A DNA stretch of 64,000 nucleotides from Parapristionchus giblindavisi (Eukaryota > Nematoda > Chromadorea > Rhabditida > Diplogasteridae), in assembly GCA_943737045.1 (NCBI GenBank), contig CALSFV010000287.1, forward strand, positions 326,001 to 390,000, written 5' to 3'. A model generated the notes under the pieces. The model was not told the origin of the DNA. It did no database searches and was given only the letters and a program-made list of their open reading frames with translations. Position numbers and translations under genes: made by a program. Shown one piece after another: positions 45,928-58,700 of the stretch. The stretch's first letter is position 1. Each line of letters begins with the position of its first letter.

Positions 45928-48680
45928 CTTTCTATGATTTTCGCTTTTGTATCGTACAAAAATAAAATATCATAGAATAACTCATGAAACCATCTGGAAA
46001 GACGCTAAATGAGTTTTGGCGTGTGAATGAATGTCTTATGAAAGCTCATCGTCGCTACGGGATATTTTCTTCATTATCGATAAATAGGCTATTACCCTCC
46101 CTCCATTTCTATGATGAATCACCGATGTAATACTGAAATGATCTCAACTCGATATGACATGCGAACAACCGTGCCACTCTTACTTCAGAAATTCGATAAT
46201 TGAACATGAAAATTGTGATTTTCCCATTTATTAGGAATTCTAGCCTAGTTGACGTCTTCGTTTTATAACGAATCATGTGGTCAGTGAATATGACGTCCGA
46301 AATAAGTATCGAAGGTAATGGTTCGCTTCCATCCACGCGCCATTATCTTTTAACATTTTTCCAAAGTCAAAATACTTTTTTCTTCTTTTTTTCTATTGAG
46401 ACATTGATTGAAGATAAAATACAATACATGCTTGCATTCGACCATTTCAAGATGTGTCTACTGACAATCAGCTACATACTGTGTTTTCAGAATCCAATGC
46501 GTGTTAGCTTTTCAATCGAAACAAATATTGAAAAAAAAAATTGGAACATGGCTTTCGAAAAATGAGCAAAATTTTCTCGGATCCCCGTAGCTCGTTTCAA
46601 GTAAACTCGTTCGCTTTGAATATGTCTCTATAAAAAGTCTAAATTCCATTTCGATTTGAGATCATTGAAAGACAGTCATTGATCGTAACCATTTTATTAT
46701 GGCTAATCATTCATTCTCGTTCACTTTATGATTAGATCATTCACTATGACCTAGTTAGCATCGTTATCATATATTAATGGCGATCATCAATGGTTATCCT
46801 TATTGTTAGTACGAATAGATCAGTAATGTTGAAAGATGGAGATCCTCGATTGTTTATGTAAATCCATAACATATCGCCAATGCAATGGATACGAGAAGGA
46901 ATTAGCATGATCATTCCTCAATATCTTGTATGTGGTGGTAAGCATAACATCTTTAATGAGTCAACTGCTTACGAAACAAATTATCGCATGAATATTGATA
47001 GTATAGTGTGATCAGTGATAAGACGAACGAACTCTTTTTTTAAATCATTAAATGATCTATTGATAATATAAATAATCCCGTATCTACTGTTCTTTGGCTT
47101 GACAACATAAAATATATGATGATCCCAGAATAGTTTCTATTGGTGGTCTTATGATTTGTCTCCACATCTCTCATTTTCACGCTCCTTTGCTCTTTTTTCT
47201 TCTCCCTCTCCCTCTCCATGTCCCTATCTCTCCCTCTCCTTTCTTTGGATGGTCCCGTACCATGCTCTGCTTTCCATTACAAGCAATTCGGAGAGAGAGA
47301 TGGTGAGAGATGAGAGATTTCGGAGGTGCGAAATAAGATGTCTTATTATTATTATTACAGTATTATCTTGATCATATAGGAGAATGATCCTTGTTGAAGA
47401 TCAATCTAAAATATTGAGAGAAATGACTTCTTTTCAAGTCATTTTTTGGCCCAGATTAGTTAGAACAGCTGCCAAACCTCTTCTTAGTTCAAAACAGAAA
47501 GCACGTCCTCAAAGACCACTAGGGTATACTTGGATACTGTAGCTTTCGTTTAGTTCTTATTTTAAACTGATTTTATTTGTGTTTAATTCATTTGAGGGTG
47601 GCGAGATTTTAAAAATCCAATGTACTCTTGATACAGACCTTTCAACCTCTTTTCAGCCACCCTTAAAGTCACACTAGATCTCCCATATCCCTCCCCCTCC
47701 TTTTCCACCATCTCTAACTTTCTCTATCTGCACTCTCTTATCTCTCTCGACATATCATCACCCAAGTTTGTGACATCTAGTACTCACAGACAAACTACCT
47801 CTACTCTCCCTCTCTAAGATATCTCTCCCTCTACTTTTTTCTCCCTCTCCCTATCCCCCAGGGTCCCCCTCCCTCTCCTGTCTGTGTTTCATGATCCTTT
47901 ACAGTCAAACAAAATCGGATCAATTAAGGAGAAGAAAACGTATCTGAAAGAAGAGAGAAAGAATCGTATAAGAATAGAAGGACTATCCCTAGTCTTTACA
48001 ATTCAAAAGATCAATCTCAGTATCTACCGTAATCCCTACTGGATTACAGTAATACTTAAATGGATCTATACTGATTCTAGCAATGCATTCTCATTCTTCT
48101 TCTTTACTCCATCAAATAATATATTTAAAAAGGGAGGAAAGGTGATATTGAAGGATCGATCTCCGACGCAAAGACAGCGATATCGATGGGAGGAGGGGAG
48201 AATTTGGGGACAGTGGCAGTTTAGATGCATAAATTGTACAGGATACAGTCAAGATGAATTTTCGAATGTTTTGTTGTTGTCTATTCTATCATATCAAAGT
48301 TCAATACACATAGAAGAGGCTCGATGGCAACCGGAAAGGTGTGATTAGATGTAATGACATGGCTAGATATTGACCTTCCTTATCTACATCTTCGTCAACC
48401 CTATTGAGTTTCACTATTGAGTTTCAGAGGTTCACTGTCTGAATCCGTCCGAAACATGTCCGAAACAATAATTCTCGACCTGCTAATTCTAATTCTATTT
48501 TACAAATAAATACCCAATTCTAACTTTTTTTTCATGTTTATTATGATCTCATTCTATTTTAAACGGTCCAGGAGCGAATACATTGAATTACCGCAATCGC
48601 AGAAAATTAAAAGGCGTCGTAAAACACCACTTTGATCAGAGAATACGGTAGTTCTACATCAATGTATGGTGTAGTGATCG
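45928..48680. other. Intergenic, no convincing gene
   Basis: Contains AAAGATGGAGATCCTCGATTG at 46833-46853, a lone end of a family-S element, and CT-rich patches at 47190-47245 and 47690-47880. The frame 47884-48348 is open for 154 codons but starts at GTG and has no motif. No exon chain could be built. Confidence 0.35.
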
Positions 48681-48799
48681 AGTGAAGTATCCACTTTGTG
48701 CTGTTTACCAATTATCACCACCTATTACGCGCACACCGATCATATACTACGCTTCCGTACTAGTGCACGACTTCACTCCTCTCCGTCTACCCCCCCCCC

Positions 48800-49375
48800 C
48801 CCGTCTGACTCTCTTTCCCTCTCTCTCTCTCCCTCTCTCTCTCCCTCTCTCTCCCTCTCTCTCCCTCCCTCTCTCTCCCTCCCTATCTCTCTCCCTCACC
48901 CTCTCTCTCCCTTGTAGTAGATCGGTGTGGGTCACTAGCCCTAGCACGATAGGAAGAGAAAGCGGGTCAGTGTGGAGAGAGAGGGTGAGGGAGAAATGTG
49001 GGCGGAGTTATAGACTCTCTCCTCGTACCGACCAGCACGCTGCCTCCTTCTCCCTATCCCTCCCCCTATCTCTCTCCCTCTCCCTCCACCCCTATCTCTC
49101 TTCCTCTCCCTCTCTCCCTCTCTCTCCCGCACTCTTGCTGACAGCCTGCTCCCTAGTGTCCACACTCTATACTCTCTCATCTCTTTCTCTAACCGTCTCT
49201 CTTCTCTCTCTTCACTCTATCACTATTCGACTGCACGCTTCGTAGTGAGAGAGTGAAGAGGATAGAAGAGACGGTTAGAGAGACAGAGTGTCGAGACTGA
49301 ATGAGAGAGTGTATGAAATGAAGAGAGTGAATGGAAAAGACAGAGATAGAGCAGTCTCTCTCTGTATCTCTCAAC
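48800..49375. repeat. Alternating CT-rich and GA-rich block
   Basis: CT tracts at 48805-48912 and 49045-49220 alternate with GA-rich segments at 48950-49000 and 49240-49370, so the strand can fold into hairpins. AGAGACGGTTAGAGAGA (49268-49284) is inverted to TCTCTAACCGTCTCT (49189-49203). Confidence 0.75.
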
Positions 49376-49584
49376 TCTAGCTGGTCATTGAGTGTATAGG
49401 CTGTCCGTTCACTCACCTTTTTTCATATCCCATTTAAATCAACTTTTGAATTCCCGCACTTTTATTCTCATAATCGATGGCTATGTACAAAAAATAGACA
49501 GGATCAGATGAATCACGATCGTTAGATGTTGAGAGGGGAAAAGAAACCGGCTTCTCCTTTAGTGTGTTGAGGCTATCTTGGATT

Positions 49585-49692
49585 TCTCCCTCTCCCTCTC
49601 TCCCTCTCCCTCTCTCCCTCTCCCTCTCCCTCTCCCTCTCCCTCTCCCTCTCCCTCTCCCTCTCCCTCTCCCTCTCCCTCTCCCTCTCTCCT
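49585..49692. repeat. (CCCTCT)n microsatellite
   Basis: About 105 bp of CTCTCC units, pure pyrimidine on the plus strand, the same unit as 43297-43489 on the other strand. Confidence 0.9.
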
Positions 49693-49990
49693 TCTTTCAA
49701 TCCGAACTGTTTGACATTTCTTCTTTGGTTGACCAAAGAAAGGGAGAGAGACCTCTTCTCCTTCAATGAAGACAATCACTTCCATTCTATCCACATCATA
49801 TTTCTGTTCCTTGATCTATTATTTTTGATCTTTGATCTCTCCTTTTTCCATGATAAACTGTTCCAATTTAAATCTCAATATCTCAACTATACTGTCAACT
49901 TTTGATCTCATTGCCTTTCACCTCCTTTCCTTAATGGTTCTACAACGATTTTCACTTAATGACTTGATCCTTCTCTTAGTGCTTAAGGTT

Positions 49991-50333
49991 AAAGGTGGAG
50001 ACCCGCGAATGATCATGCAAATTTCCTACATCTCGCTTATGCAAGGGTGTAGTGATATGCAAGAAGATAGGGAGTCTACTTATCGTTCCCTTAGCGTGGT
50101 GGTAAAACTTCTGACTAGAAAGCGCATGGTCGCGGGTTCGAATCCTATTGCCGAACTTTCCTATTTTCAAAAAGCGCGCCTTTCCCTGCACGGGGCCTGG
50201 TGGTTCATTCATGTTTCTAGCGATCAATAAGCTGAATCATCATAAAAAAATAGTGTACGGTATGTAGAATAACTTTTGCTATGATTCTGTCTGCACAGTT
50301 TGTTCACGAAAATATTCGCGGGAGTCCACCTTT
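49991..50333 (+). mobile_element. tRNA-like TIR element (family S), intact copy
   Basis: Ends AAAGGTGGAGACCCGCGAAT and GCGGGAGTCCACCTTT are inverted repeats, flanked by TTA-like sequence. The core has TTAGCGTGGTGGTAAAACTT (A-box-like) and GCGGGTTCGAATCCTATTGC (a perfect GGTTCGAATCC B box) about 35 bases apart, the spacing of a tRNA gene. The acceptor-stem halves do not pair, so it is not a tRNA. After the core come a shared GCGCGCCTTTCCCTGCACGG block and TTTGTTCACGAAAATATTCG. At least three more copies or fragments are in this window. Confidence 0.7.
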
Positions 50334-50689
50334 AAGGTCGAATTAGTCAAAGAGTTTAGTTTCATATGGTCGACCTACCTCAAGATTTTATCTAAATATC
50401 GTGTTCGTTTGCAATTGATCGCAACATTTTCATGAGAATTTTCATCCACGATTTAGTATTTAATACGTCTTTAATGCAATAATAATATCGTACCCTCGTT
50501 CAAGATCAATCCCTGTTGAGAGTTTTCTCTGATTTATCTAATATTTATTTTTTTATTTATTTATCGTACACCACAATGGTATATTTTTATACAAATGTTG
50601 TTTCATGCTGAGCATGTCGATAAATATATAATAATAGTAGTAGTAGTAGTAGCAGTACAATCTCTGATCATTCTATTCAATCGTAAAGT

Positions 50690-51850
50690 ATCCATCCTCC
50701 CTCTCCATCTCTCTCCCTCTCCATCTCTCTCCCTCTCCATCTCTCTCCTTCTCCCCTCCGTTTTTTCCCGGTCGGTTTGTCAATTGAGAGCGAAAGGAGA
50801 TGTTGCACTCTTAACGCATTCTCTCTCTCCTTCTTCTCGCTTCTCCCTCTCCCTCTCCCTCTCATCCCTTTCTCTCTCTCTCTCTCTACACTCGAGTCTC
50901 TCCCCTACTGACCACTGAGTCGTTGAGCAGCCGCCTTCAGGCATAGCGTGGAGAGGGGGGTAGAGAGGGAGGAAAGGAGAGGGAGAGGGAGAGGGAGAAG
51001 GAGGAGAGGAAGGAAGAAGGACAAACTCCTCCTATGTTTCCTATACATACGACCACTTTACTGCTCTTTTTCTAGTATTTAATCTCCTCTTTTTCTTCAT
51101 TGAATAGTTTCGTATGTTTCAATGCTAATGATAGGGTTGAAAGAAGGAGAGGGAGAGATCTATAGGGAGAGGGAGAGAGAGAAGGAGAGGGAAAGGGAGA
51201 GGACGAGCGAGAGGGAGAGGAAGCGATCTACAGGGAGAGATGAAGAGCGACATTAAATTGAGTAAATTGACCTCTGTATATCTCTATCTCTCCTTCATTG
51301 TCCACTTTTTACAAAGTCAGAGACGCAGAGGAGATCAAGCGCTGATCTTGCACATTTTGCATTGTGTGTGATTCCTTGATCAGGATGACTCTGGCATGTC
51401 TGGCGCTCTCGATGTCTGCACCGTTCCGTGTAATGTTTACCGTGCGTTCGCTTATTGACACCAGCCACCACCAGGTGGTGAGAGAGAGAGGGAGAGGGAG
51501 AGATGGTGAGAGATCGAGAGATCAGAGAGAGTGCAGACAGTCAGAGAGAACTAGAGAGAGAGCGAGAGTGACAGAGAGACCAGAGTACCTGTAGGGCTGT
51601 TGTCCTGTTGACAGTCTTGCTGTTGACTTTCTCTTGCAACATCCCCCTCTGCGTCTCTGACGACTGAACGAGAGAGTGCGCAGATAAGAGAGAGAGGGAG
51701 AGTGTTGTACCCTCAAGGCACAGACTGACACCCACCCGTATGCTAATGAGTCTCTCTCCCTCTCCCTCCCTCTCTCCCTCTCCCTCACCCTCTCTCTCCC
51801 ACTCCCTCTCGTTTCCTTCCCCTTCCTCCCCCAGGGAGAATGTTGCACTT
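50690..51850. repeat. Cluster of CT-rich and GA-rich foldback tracts
   Basis: CT tracts (50697-50755, 50820-50885, 51750-51830) and GA tracts (50950-51010, 51145-51225, 51480-51560, 51678-51705) alternate, often next to GTTGCACT or GTGCA motifs (50798, 51842). The pattern recurs in the lin-42 introns. No gene seen. Confidence 0.65.
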
Positions 51851-52479
51851 TATGTGTGAGATCAATGAAAGATATCTTAGTGATTGCAGCTGATCAAGAG
51901 TCTGACCCATTGAACACTTATCATACCGTATCCCTATCACTATCAATCATACTGTATCTTTTGAATGTCACCTTGTCTCGCTTGATCTTTACACATCTGA
52001 ATATGACCCCATCAAATTTTACAGGTGATTTACCTTTTCGACCCCCAGCCCTCCTCCTCCATCTCTCTACCTCTCTCCTCTCCTCTCCTCTCCCCTCCCC
52101 TAGTACCTTTCCCTACCTCTCTCGTTGTTTTAAAAAAGACCTCCGTCTTTCGTGCACAAATGTCATTCTACAGTATGTGACATTAACATTTCGACCCCTA
52201 GTTCCCCGCTCCCTCTCCCCCTCCTTCCCCCCCTCCCTTTACTCCTCCTTCTTCCTCCTCTTTTCCTCTCTCGATCATTTGAACTCTTCTTCAATTTCAT
52301 CTCAAACTATCACTACAAAGAGAGACAATGACGACATCTGATATACACTAAACATATTGACTGCCCTCATGGCAACAAAGACCAATTCATCTAGATTCTC
52401 CTTCTTCCTCTCCCTCCCTCTCCATCCCTCCCTCTACCTCTCTCCCCCTCCCTCTCCATCCGATCATAACTCATATCGC

Positions 52480-52757
52480 CATATGTTAACAGTACCCATC
52501 ATCTGTGACCTACCGTATCTTTGACCAATCCCATGTGACCTACTGTATTCTATCATAACAAATCATCATATCGTTATCATATCTACAGTATGATTTCTCT
52601 TCGCGCCATCTTATTATGACCTACCGCACTCCATTCTAATATCATTATCATACCGTATTCTCGAGTCATTTTCATATTCTATCGTATGTCCTACCGTAAT
52701 CCTACCGTACTTTCAGCCTCGGCTCTTACTCTACACCACTAAACATACACACAGAAG
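52480..52757. promoter_or_regulatory. lin-42 upstream region rich in TACCGTA-like motifs
   Basis: Repeated CCTACCGTAT, TACTGTATT, TACCGCACT, ATACCGTATT and CCTACCGTAATCCTACCGTA lie within about 280 bp before the first coding exon. The same motif is dense through the gene's introns, so it may be a dispersed repeat rather than a promoter element. CACACAG just before the ATG could be a trans-splice acceptor. Confidence 0.4.
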
Positions 52758-55700
52758 ATGGCTACCGTAGCCGTCTCAAATCCCACACGGAGCGACGATC
52801 GATTAGAAGATCAGGTACGGTATTCCATTCAAGATCTGGGTTACGGTAGTGTTCCCTGCGGGACGTGACCTACCGTAATCTGTAACATTTGAATTCACTC
52901 GATTACTCGTGTTCCTTTGTGACTAGTTTTTGCATCGGTCAGTCAGAGGGGGGGGGGGGGGGTAAAAAGAGGTTTGAAATGGTTTTTGTCCCTGTTGACT
53001 CGACCCTGACCGTTTCTCATTGCGCTTTTTTCGCTATGGGTTCTTTCTTCCCATATCCCTCCCTCTCTTTTTTTGGTCTCTCTTCCAACCTTATGCACTT
53101 TTTGCACTAGGCCTGGCACGAACCACACCATCCCTCGTATCTCTCTCTCTCCTTCTATCCTATCTCCCGCTCCCTCTCCCTCGGACCAATGTTTCTCACT
53201 CTCCCTCGCCGCTGAAAAAAACGTCTCTCCCCTGGTGGAAAAAGTGGGCGGAGTTTGTTTGCTGGGGGTGAGGAGATGAGAGAACAAGAGACATAGGGTC
53301 CTTCACAGTCATATTAGAACACTTCCATACCGTTGTCTCTTCCTTATCACCTAACCTTATGCCCTAAGTGTTAAGTCTCCACTAAGTACATCTAAGTTCT
53401 TTCAGATGGCATCCGATCTTCCATCATCGCCTGCACCATCATCCTCCTCCAATTCCTATCCCTCCACAGCCTCATCAGAAGAGGCATTGGCCAGTGGCCC
53501 GCCAAGGGAGGAATATGGCCATGCAGCAGCCAGACAAATTGATCACTTCAACGAACGAATGCTGTTCGCTGTAGTGGTTAGTATGCCGGATGGACGAATC
53601 ATTCAGAGCAAAATGATGAAGGAGAACTTCTTCTCACATGTAAGTATGAGGACTTAAGTTTTAAGGACTTAGGTACTTCCGAAGTTAAGGTTTAAGTACT
53701 TAATAACTTTAGGGTTTAAGTACTTATGACTTATGGGGGGGAGTGTTCCTGGCACGAAGGCACAGGGATTTGGGTCAGCACTACCCACCATCACACACGA
53801 TCATACATAAACAACAACAAGGACATCGTTATGTATCTCTCCCTCTCCCTCCCTGTCCTTCCCACTCTCTCCCTCTCCCTCCCTCTCTCTCCCTCCCTCT
53901 CCCTCCCTCTCCCTCCCTCCCTCTCCCTCCCTCTCCCTCCCTCTCTCTCCCTCTCCCTTTCTCACCCTCGGAACGGCCATGTTTTGACCACTTGCCTTAG
54001 GCGGGCCCTTCTCTTCCTATCTCCGTGGTGGAAGAAAGGGAAAGGATAGAAACCTGTACCAGGCACTACATGGACCATTTCATGGGATCATCATTCTGAA
54101 CGGTTAAAGGGTACTTCCATACCATTGGGAACAACTTAACCAGTATTCTTCCTAATTCCAGGATCTGATCGAAGGGGCTTCATTCTTCAAGGCTCTACAC
54201 GGTAATTGTCAGTCCTTCTTCCTATCAGCAGCTGTCAACACTGCCAAGCAAAGACTCTTCTCTCGGATCAGAACCAGGTACCGTTGTTTGTTCTCTGTTA
54301 GGTAGTCCGGTAAAGAGTACGATAGATCGTATTTGAATACGGTATTCTGGTACCATGTACCGTAGGCCGTACTCGACTACGGTACTACCAGGTACCGTAA
54401 CCGGGTTACGGTCATCTATATCAAATCGTGCTCATTGTCTTTATTCTCTCAATGAATCTCGGTCAAATTGATTGTGATCTATTCGTCCTCATCTCTCTCT
54501 CCCTCTCCTTCTCCCTCTCTCTCTCTCTCCCTCTCTCTCTCCCTCTATCTTCTCCCTCTTCCTCTCTTCTTACTTTCCCTCTATCTATCTCTGTCGCTCC
54601 TTTCTCTTCTTCATTTGCCCATTATTCCTCACTCTCTCCACTGGCTGCACCACTTTTCTTGGCAACGAGCCAACTTTCGAAACAATGGAAATTTGTTTGA
54701 GAATTGCACGATGCGTGAGAGAGGGAAGAGTGGAGAAGAGACGACGAGAGAGTTAGAGAGTGATGAGAGAGTATGGAGATAGAGGAGAGCGCACAATCTA
54801 CAAAGATTGCAAAGAGTGCACAGTCTCCCAATCCACCCCCAGGGATATCTCTCTCTCCCTCTGCCTCTTCCTCTCTCCCTCTGCCTCTCCCTCTCTCCCT
54901 CTGCCTCTCCCTCTCTCCCTCTGCCTCTCCCTCTCTCCCTCTGCCTCTCCCTCTCTCCCTCTACCTCTAGGATCCTTCTTATGGACCACTACTCTTGAAT
55001 TGAGACGAATTCTTCATTCTCTTTCTCTTCTTTAAATTCCGGTTCATTCTTTTCGTTTCGCTTTTTCACGATCATTCTTCTCTTCTTTCCAATCCTCGAG
55101 AATCGAATGAATAGAGAGAAGCACACTCTTTAGCACTATTACTCTCTCACCATACACTATACAATATTCCTTACGAATCAATCGATATAGATCAAGCTTT
55201 ATGCTCATCAAAAGTCCGATACGTTTTCTTAGAAATGGGTAAAATCTCTTCATCTTAATCTTTTCTCACATACCTCTCCATCTCCTTTTCTCCCTCTCCC
55301 TTTGCTTTTCTCTCTCCCTCTCCTTTTCTCCCTCTCCCTCTCCTTTTCTTGTCTGGAGAGAATCCTTCAGACGTGACGTCCTCCACGTTGAGCAAACACA
55401 CAAACATTGGATGCATGTGTAGCCCTCCCTGGGGGTCATCTCCCCATAGTGTAATGGTGGTGCAGCGTGTGCGTGTAGTGGTCGACGAATATGAATCGTC
55501 GACCTCACATGGTACACCACCATCATCACACACACACCAAACTTGTTCTTACTTGCTTTGCTTCTTCTTCTTCTCTTGTCTACTGTTATTGGTCAACCGA
55601 CTGTCTACTATTACTATTCCCCTTTCTCTTGTTTAGTACGATTCCTCCCCCTCACATATTAATTGTACTATTTTAAGGATTTCATTAAAATTCCGGAAAC

Positions 55701-58700
55701 CGTTAAATAGTCTATACCCTCTCTATTTCAGCGATCGCATGAGCCATGCGTGCGAGTTGCTCTGCGAGTTCGACCGCGTCGCGTCAGTCGCACGCGTCTC
55801 CGGATACGCATTACGGTAAGACCGTATCCTTGAAATAGCGTGACCGGCAAGTCATTCTAGATCCGCGTATGAGCCCTCCTCACCGTTGCATCAGCCTCTT
55901 ACCTTCATCACGAAGCATACAGCTACTGGTGCCCTGACACATATCGATCTGAGGTACGGTAGAGCCGGAGATTCCGTATCCGTCATTTATCATGACCGTA
56001 TCCGTTGTTCAGTTCGATACCGTACCTTGGACATCTGCCCACAGACATGATCGGTCGATCGCTGATCAGTTTTGTTTACGCTCCTGACGTCCATGTGATA
56101 AGACAAGCTCATCTTGATCGTAAGTCATTCCTACTTAATCGACCTTAACCACTAAGTTAGGGCCTTAGATCAATAAATCTTAAGTCATCCATATGCAGCA
56201 TGACAGATTGTGATCTTCTTGTCTCTCTCGATTCTCCATACTCTCTCATATTTCTGTCTACATCTCTCGATGATCTCTCGATATTGTGTACTATCTCGCC
56301 TCTCCATCCTCAAACCCGTTGGTCCAATCCATGAATGGTGGTGGAACGGGTACTCAATCGGTCTCTCTCCCTCCCTCTCCCTCTCCCTCTCCCTCTTCCT
56401 CTCCCTCTCCCTCTCCATCTCCTTTCTTCATTCCCGATCACTTCATATGTCTGACGTCACGTCGCGATAGGGTACGGTGGCACATTTACAACCCAGAACC
56501 ACTTGTAGAGAAAGAAAGGCATTTAAGTGCAAAAAAAGTGTAGAGGGAGAGAAGGCAAAAACACATCTGGAAAAAAACGAAAAACCCTGTAGTGAACCTT
56601 GCCGCAACACTGGGTCGTTAAACTAACGAAAAAACGCGCGCTTAGAAACAGATGTTCCCAGATTTCTTGTTAGAGATTGGAGACCGGTTAATGGGTAAAA
56701 ACGGTTAACCATTTCCCATTTCAGTGCACGCATCACGTGGACGGATCGTTCGATCAGTGACATCAATAAGATTTGTTGCTTACAATGGAGCATTGGTGAG
56801 AGCAGACTCTGAATGGTCTGCCTATATCAATCCATGGAGTAAGAAGATGGAGTTGATCGTTGCCAGACACAAACTCGTTGATGCACCCGTTGGAGGTAAA
56901 CTATAACTACCAAGTTAGCTAGTTGACTACTAGCAAGTTAACTGGCTAACTACTAGCAAGCAAACTGGCTAACCACTTTCCCGATGATTAACTGGTTAAC
57001 TGTTTTCCCAGATGCCAACGTTCTGAAGGATCCCAGTGAGGTGACCGGTCGACAGGTGCTGCCTCCTCCTCTCGTAAAGATGATGGAGGATGAGCTGAGA
57101 CATATCATGAATAAGGTACATTTGTGACCTGATGACCTTAACGACACTTAGCGCCTTAAGTGCTTAAGTCTACTTGGCTTCTGATACCTCGTAACTAGAT
57201 GTGGGTGTGATCGTTGGTGTATCATTCTAATACGAGGATATCCTCTGCATCTCTGACCACTCCTAGTATCAGTTAGTGCTAGCCAACGTGTGCGAATGTG
57301 TGCACTTTGAAACCGATTGAGCGATAGGCGAGAGCGCCAGATGACGAGAGTACATACACACCCTCAGGGGCTACTCTCTCTCTCCTAATAGTGCACTCTC
57401 TACATCGATGCTATCAACGCGACGTTGCCACTGCCTGGAACGCCAAGGCACCCCCCGTCGAAACATTGATGTCCTTATAGGGGAGGAGAGATGGGGGGGG
57501 GGAGAGGCAGAGGGAGAGAGGAGAGAGAGGTAGAGGGAGAGAGAGAGAAGCATAGAAGTACACACTGGCTACTCTATTCGTGCTGGCCGCACTCTGCATC
57601 TCTTCAACTCTCTCACTCACCCTGCTCATCTCGCGCTCTCTCTTACTCTCTTCGCTCTCTCACTTCTCACTCTCATCGTCTGTCTGCTCTCTCATTCTCG
57701 CACACTCTCTCACTGCAAGCGTGCCTGGCTGCACTTTCCTCTGGTCAGCACTGCCTGGCCGTAGACGACCCATCCGTGACTCCGCCCACACTTTCACTCC
57801 TCCATCCTCCCCCTTAGGCTATGTATGTCATTCGGTTATAACTTACTGCGTACCATTTTGTAGAACCCCGCTCCCTATCATAGACCATAATCCCTTCCAC
57901 TTAGCCAATGAAGTCATCAATTCCCAGCATTGAAGACTTCACTTAGATAGACTACTGTAGCATTTAGTGTCTTGCGTAGATCAAGATCTGGGATACGGTA
58001 CGTAGATACGATAAGTCTTGAGAATTATTTGCGATTATGTTGTGCTGTAGGTAAGGAATGCGGTAGGTCTTAGAATACGGTAGGTCTGGGGTACGGTAGG
58101 TCTGGGGAATGGAGATACGGTAGTGTAGATATGGTGGCTGCCCAGTAGATAAATAGTACCCGGAAGAGTTGGACAGTATATCTACTCTCTCTTCATTTGT
58201 ATTGTGGCATTTCGCAAATAGAGTAAATTTGCTCTCTGACCCTCCCTCTCCCTCTCTCCCTACCTCTACCTGGCAACTATGCACTTCCGCATGTTGCGCG
58301 CTCTGCGAGAGAAAGAAGAGAATGCGAGAGTAGAGACGGTCAGAGTGTGTACGAGAGAGTGAAGAGTGCTGAAGAGAGTCTCTATCTCGATGACGGTACA
58401 GGTCGGTACAACTGTGAGAGAGAGAGAGACTGTCCATATAGACTCCGCCCACATCAACCTGTATCCCCCCCCCTTTGACTGACCCTATACCATCATCCAT
58501 CGTGTACTATCCACCATCAATCAGTTCACCCTGGGTATCTCAGACCTTACCGCGTTGCTCTTTCAATCACCATTAGGGATTCTACTCCCGATTAACGCCA
58601 CCCTGACACTCAATATTGTAAGAGAATTATACCATTTTACATTCACTTATCACACCATTCTTGCAATAATTCCGTTCTATTACTAATTGTTCTCCATTGC

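Noticed and set aside
47884..48348. 154-residue plus-strand frame
   Set aside because: Opens at GTG, has no domain or splice partner and lies in AT-rich DNA where frames of this size can occur by chance. Kept only as a weak possibility.
50085..50165. A tRNA gene
   Set aside because: A and B boxes are present but the acceptor stem does not pair and the anticodon arm is not clear. It is better explained as the core of a repeated element.
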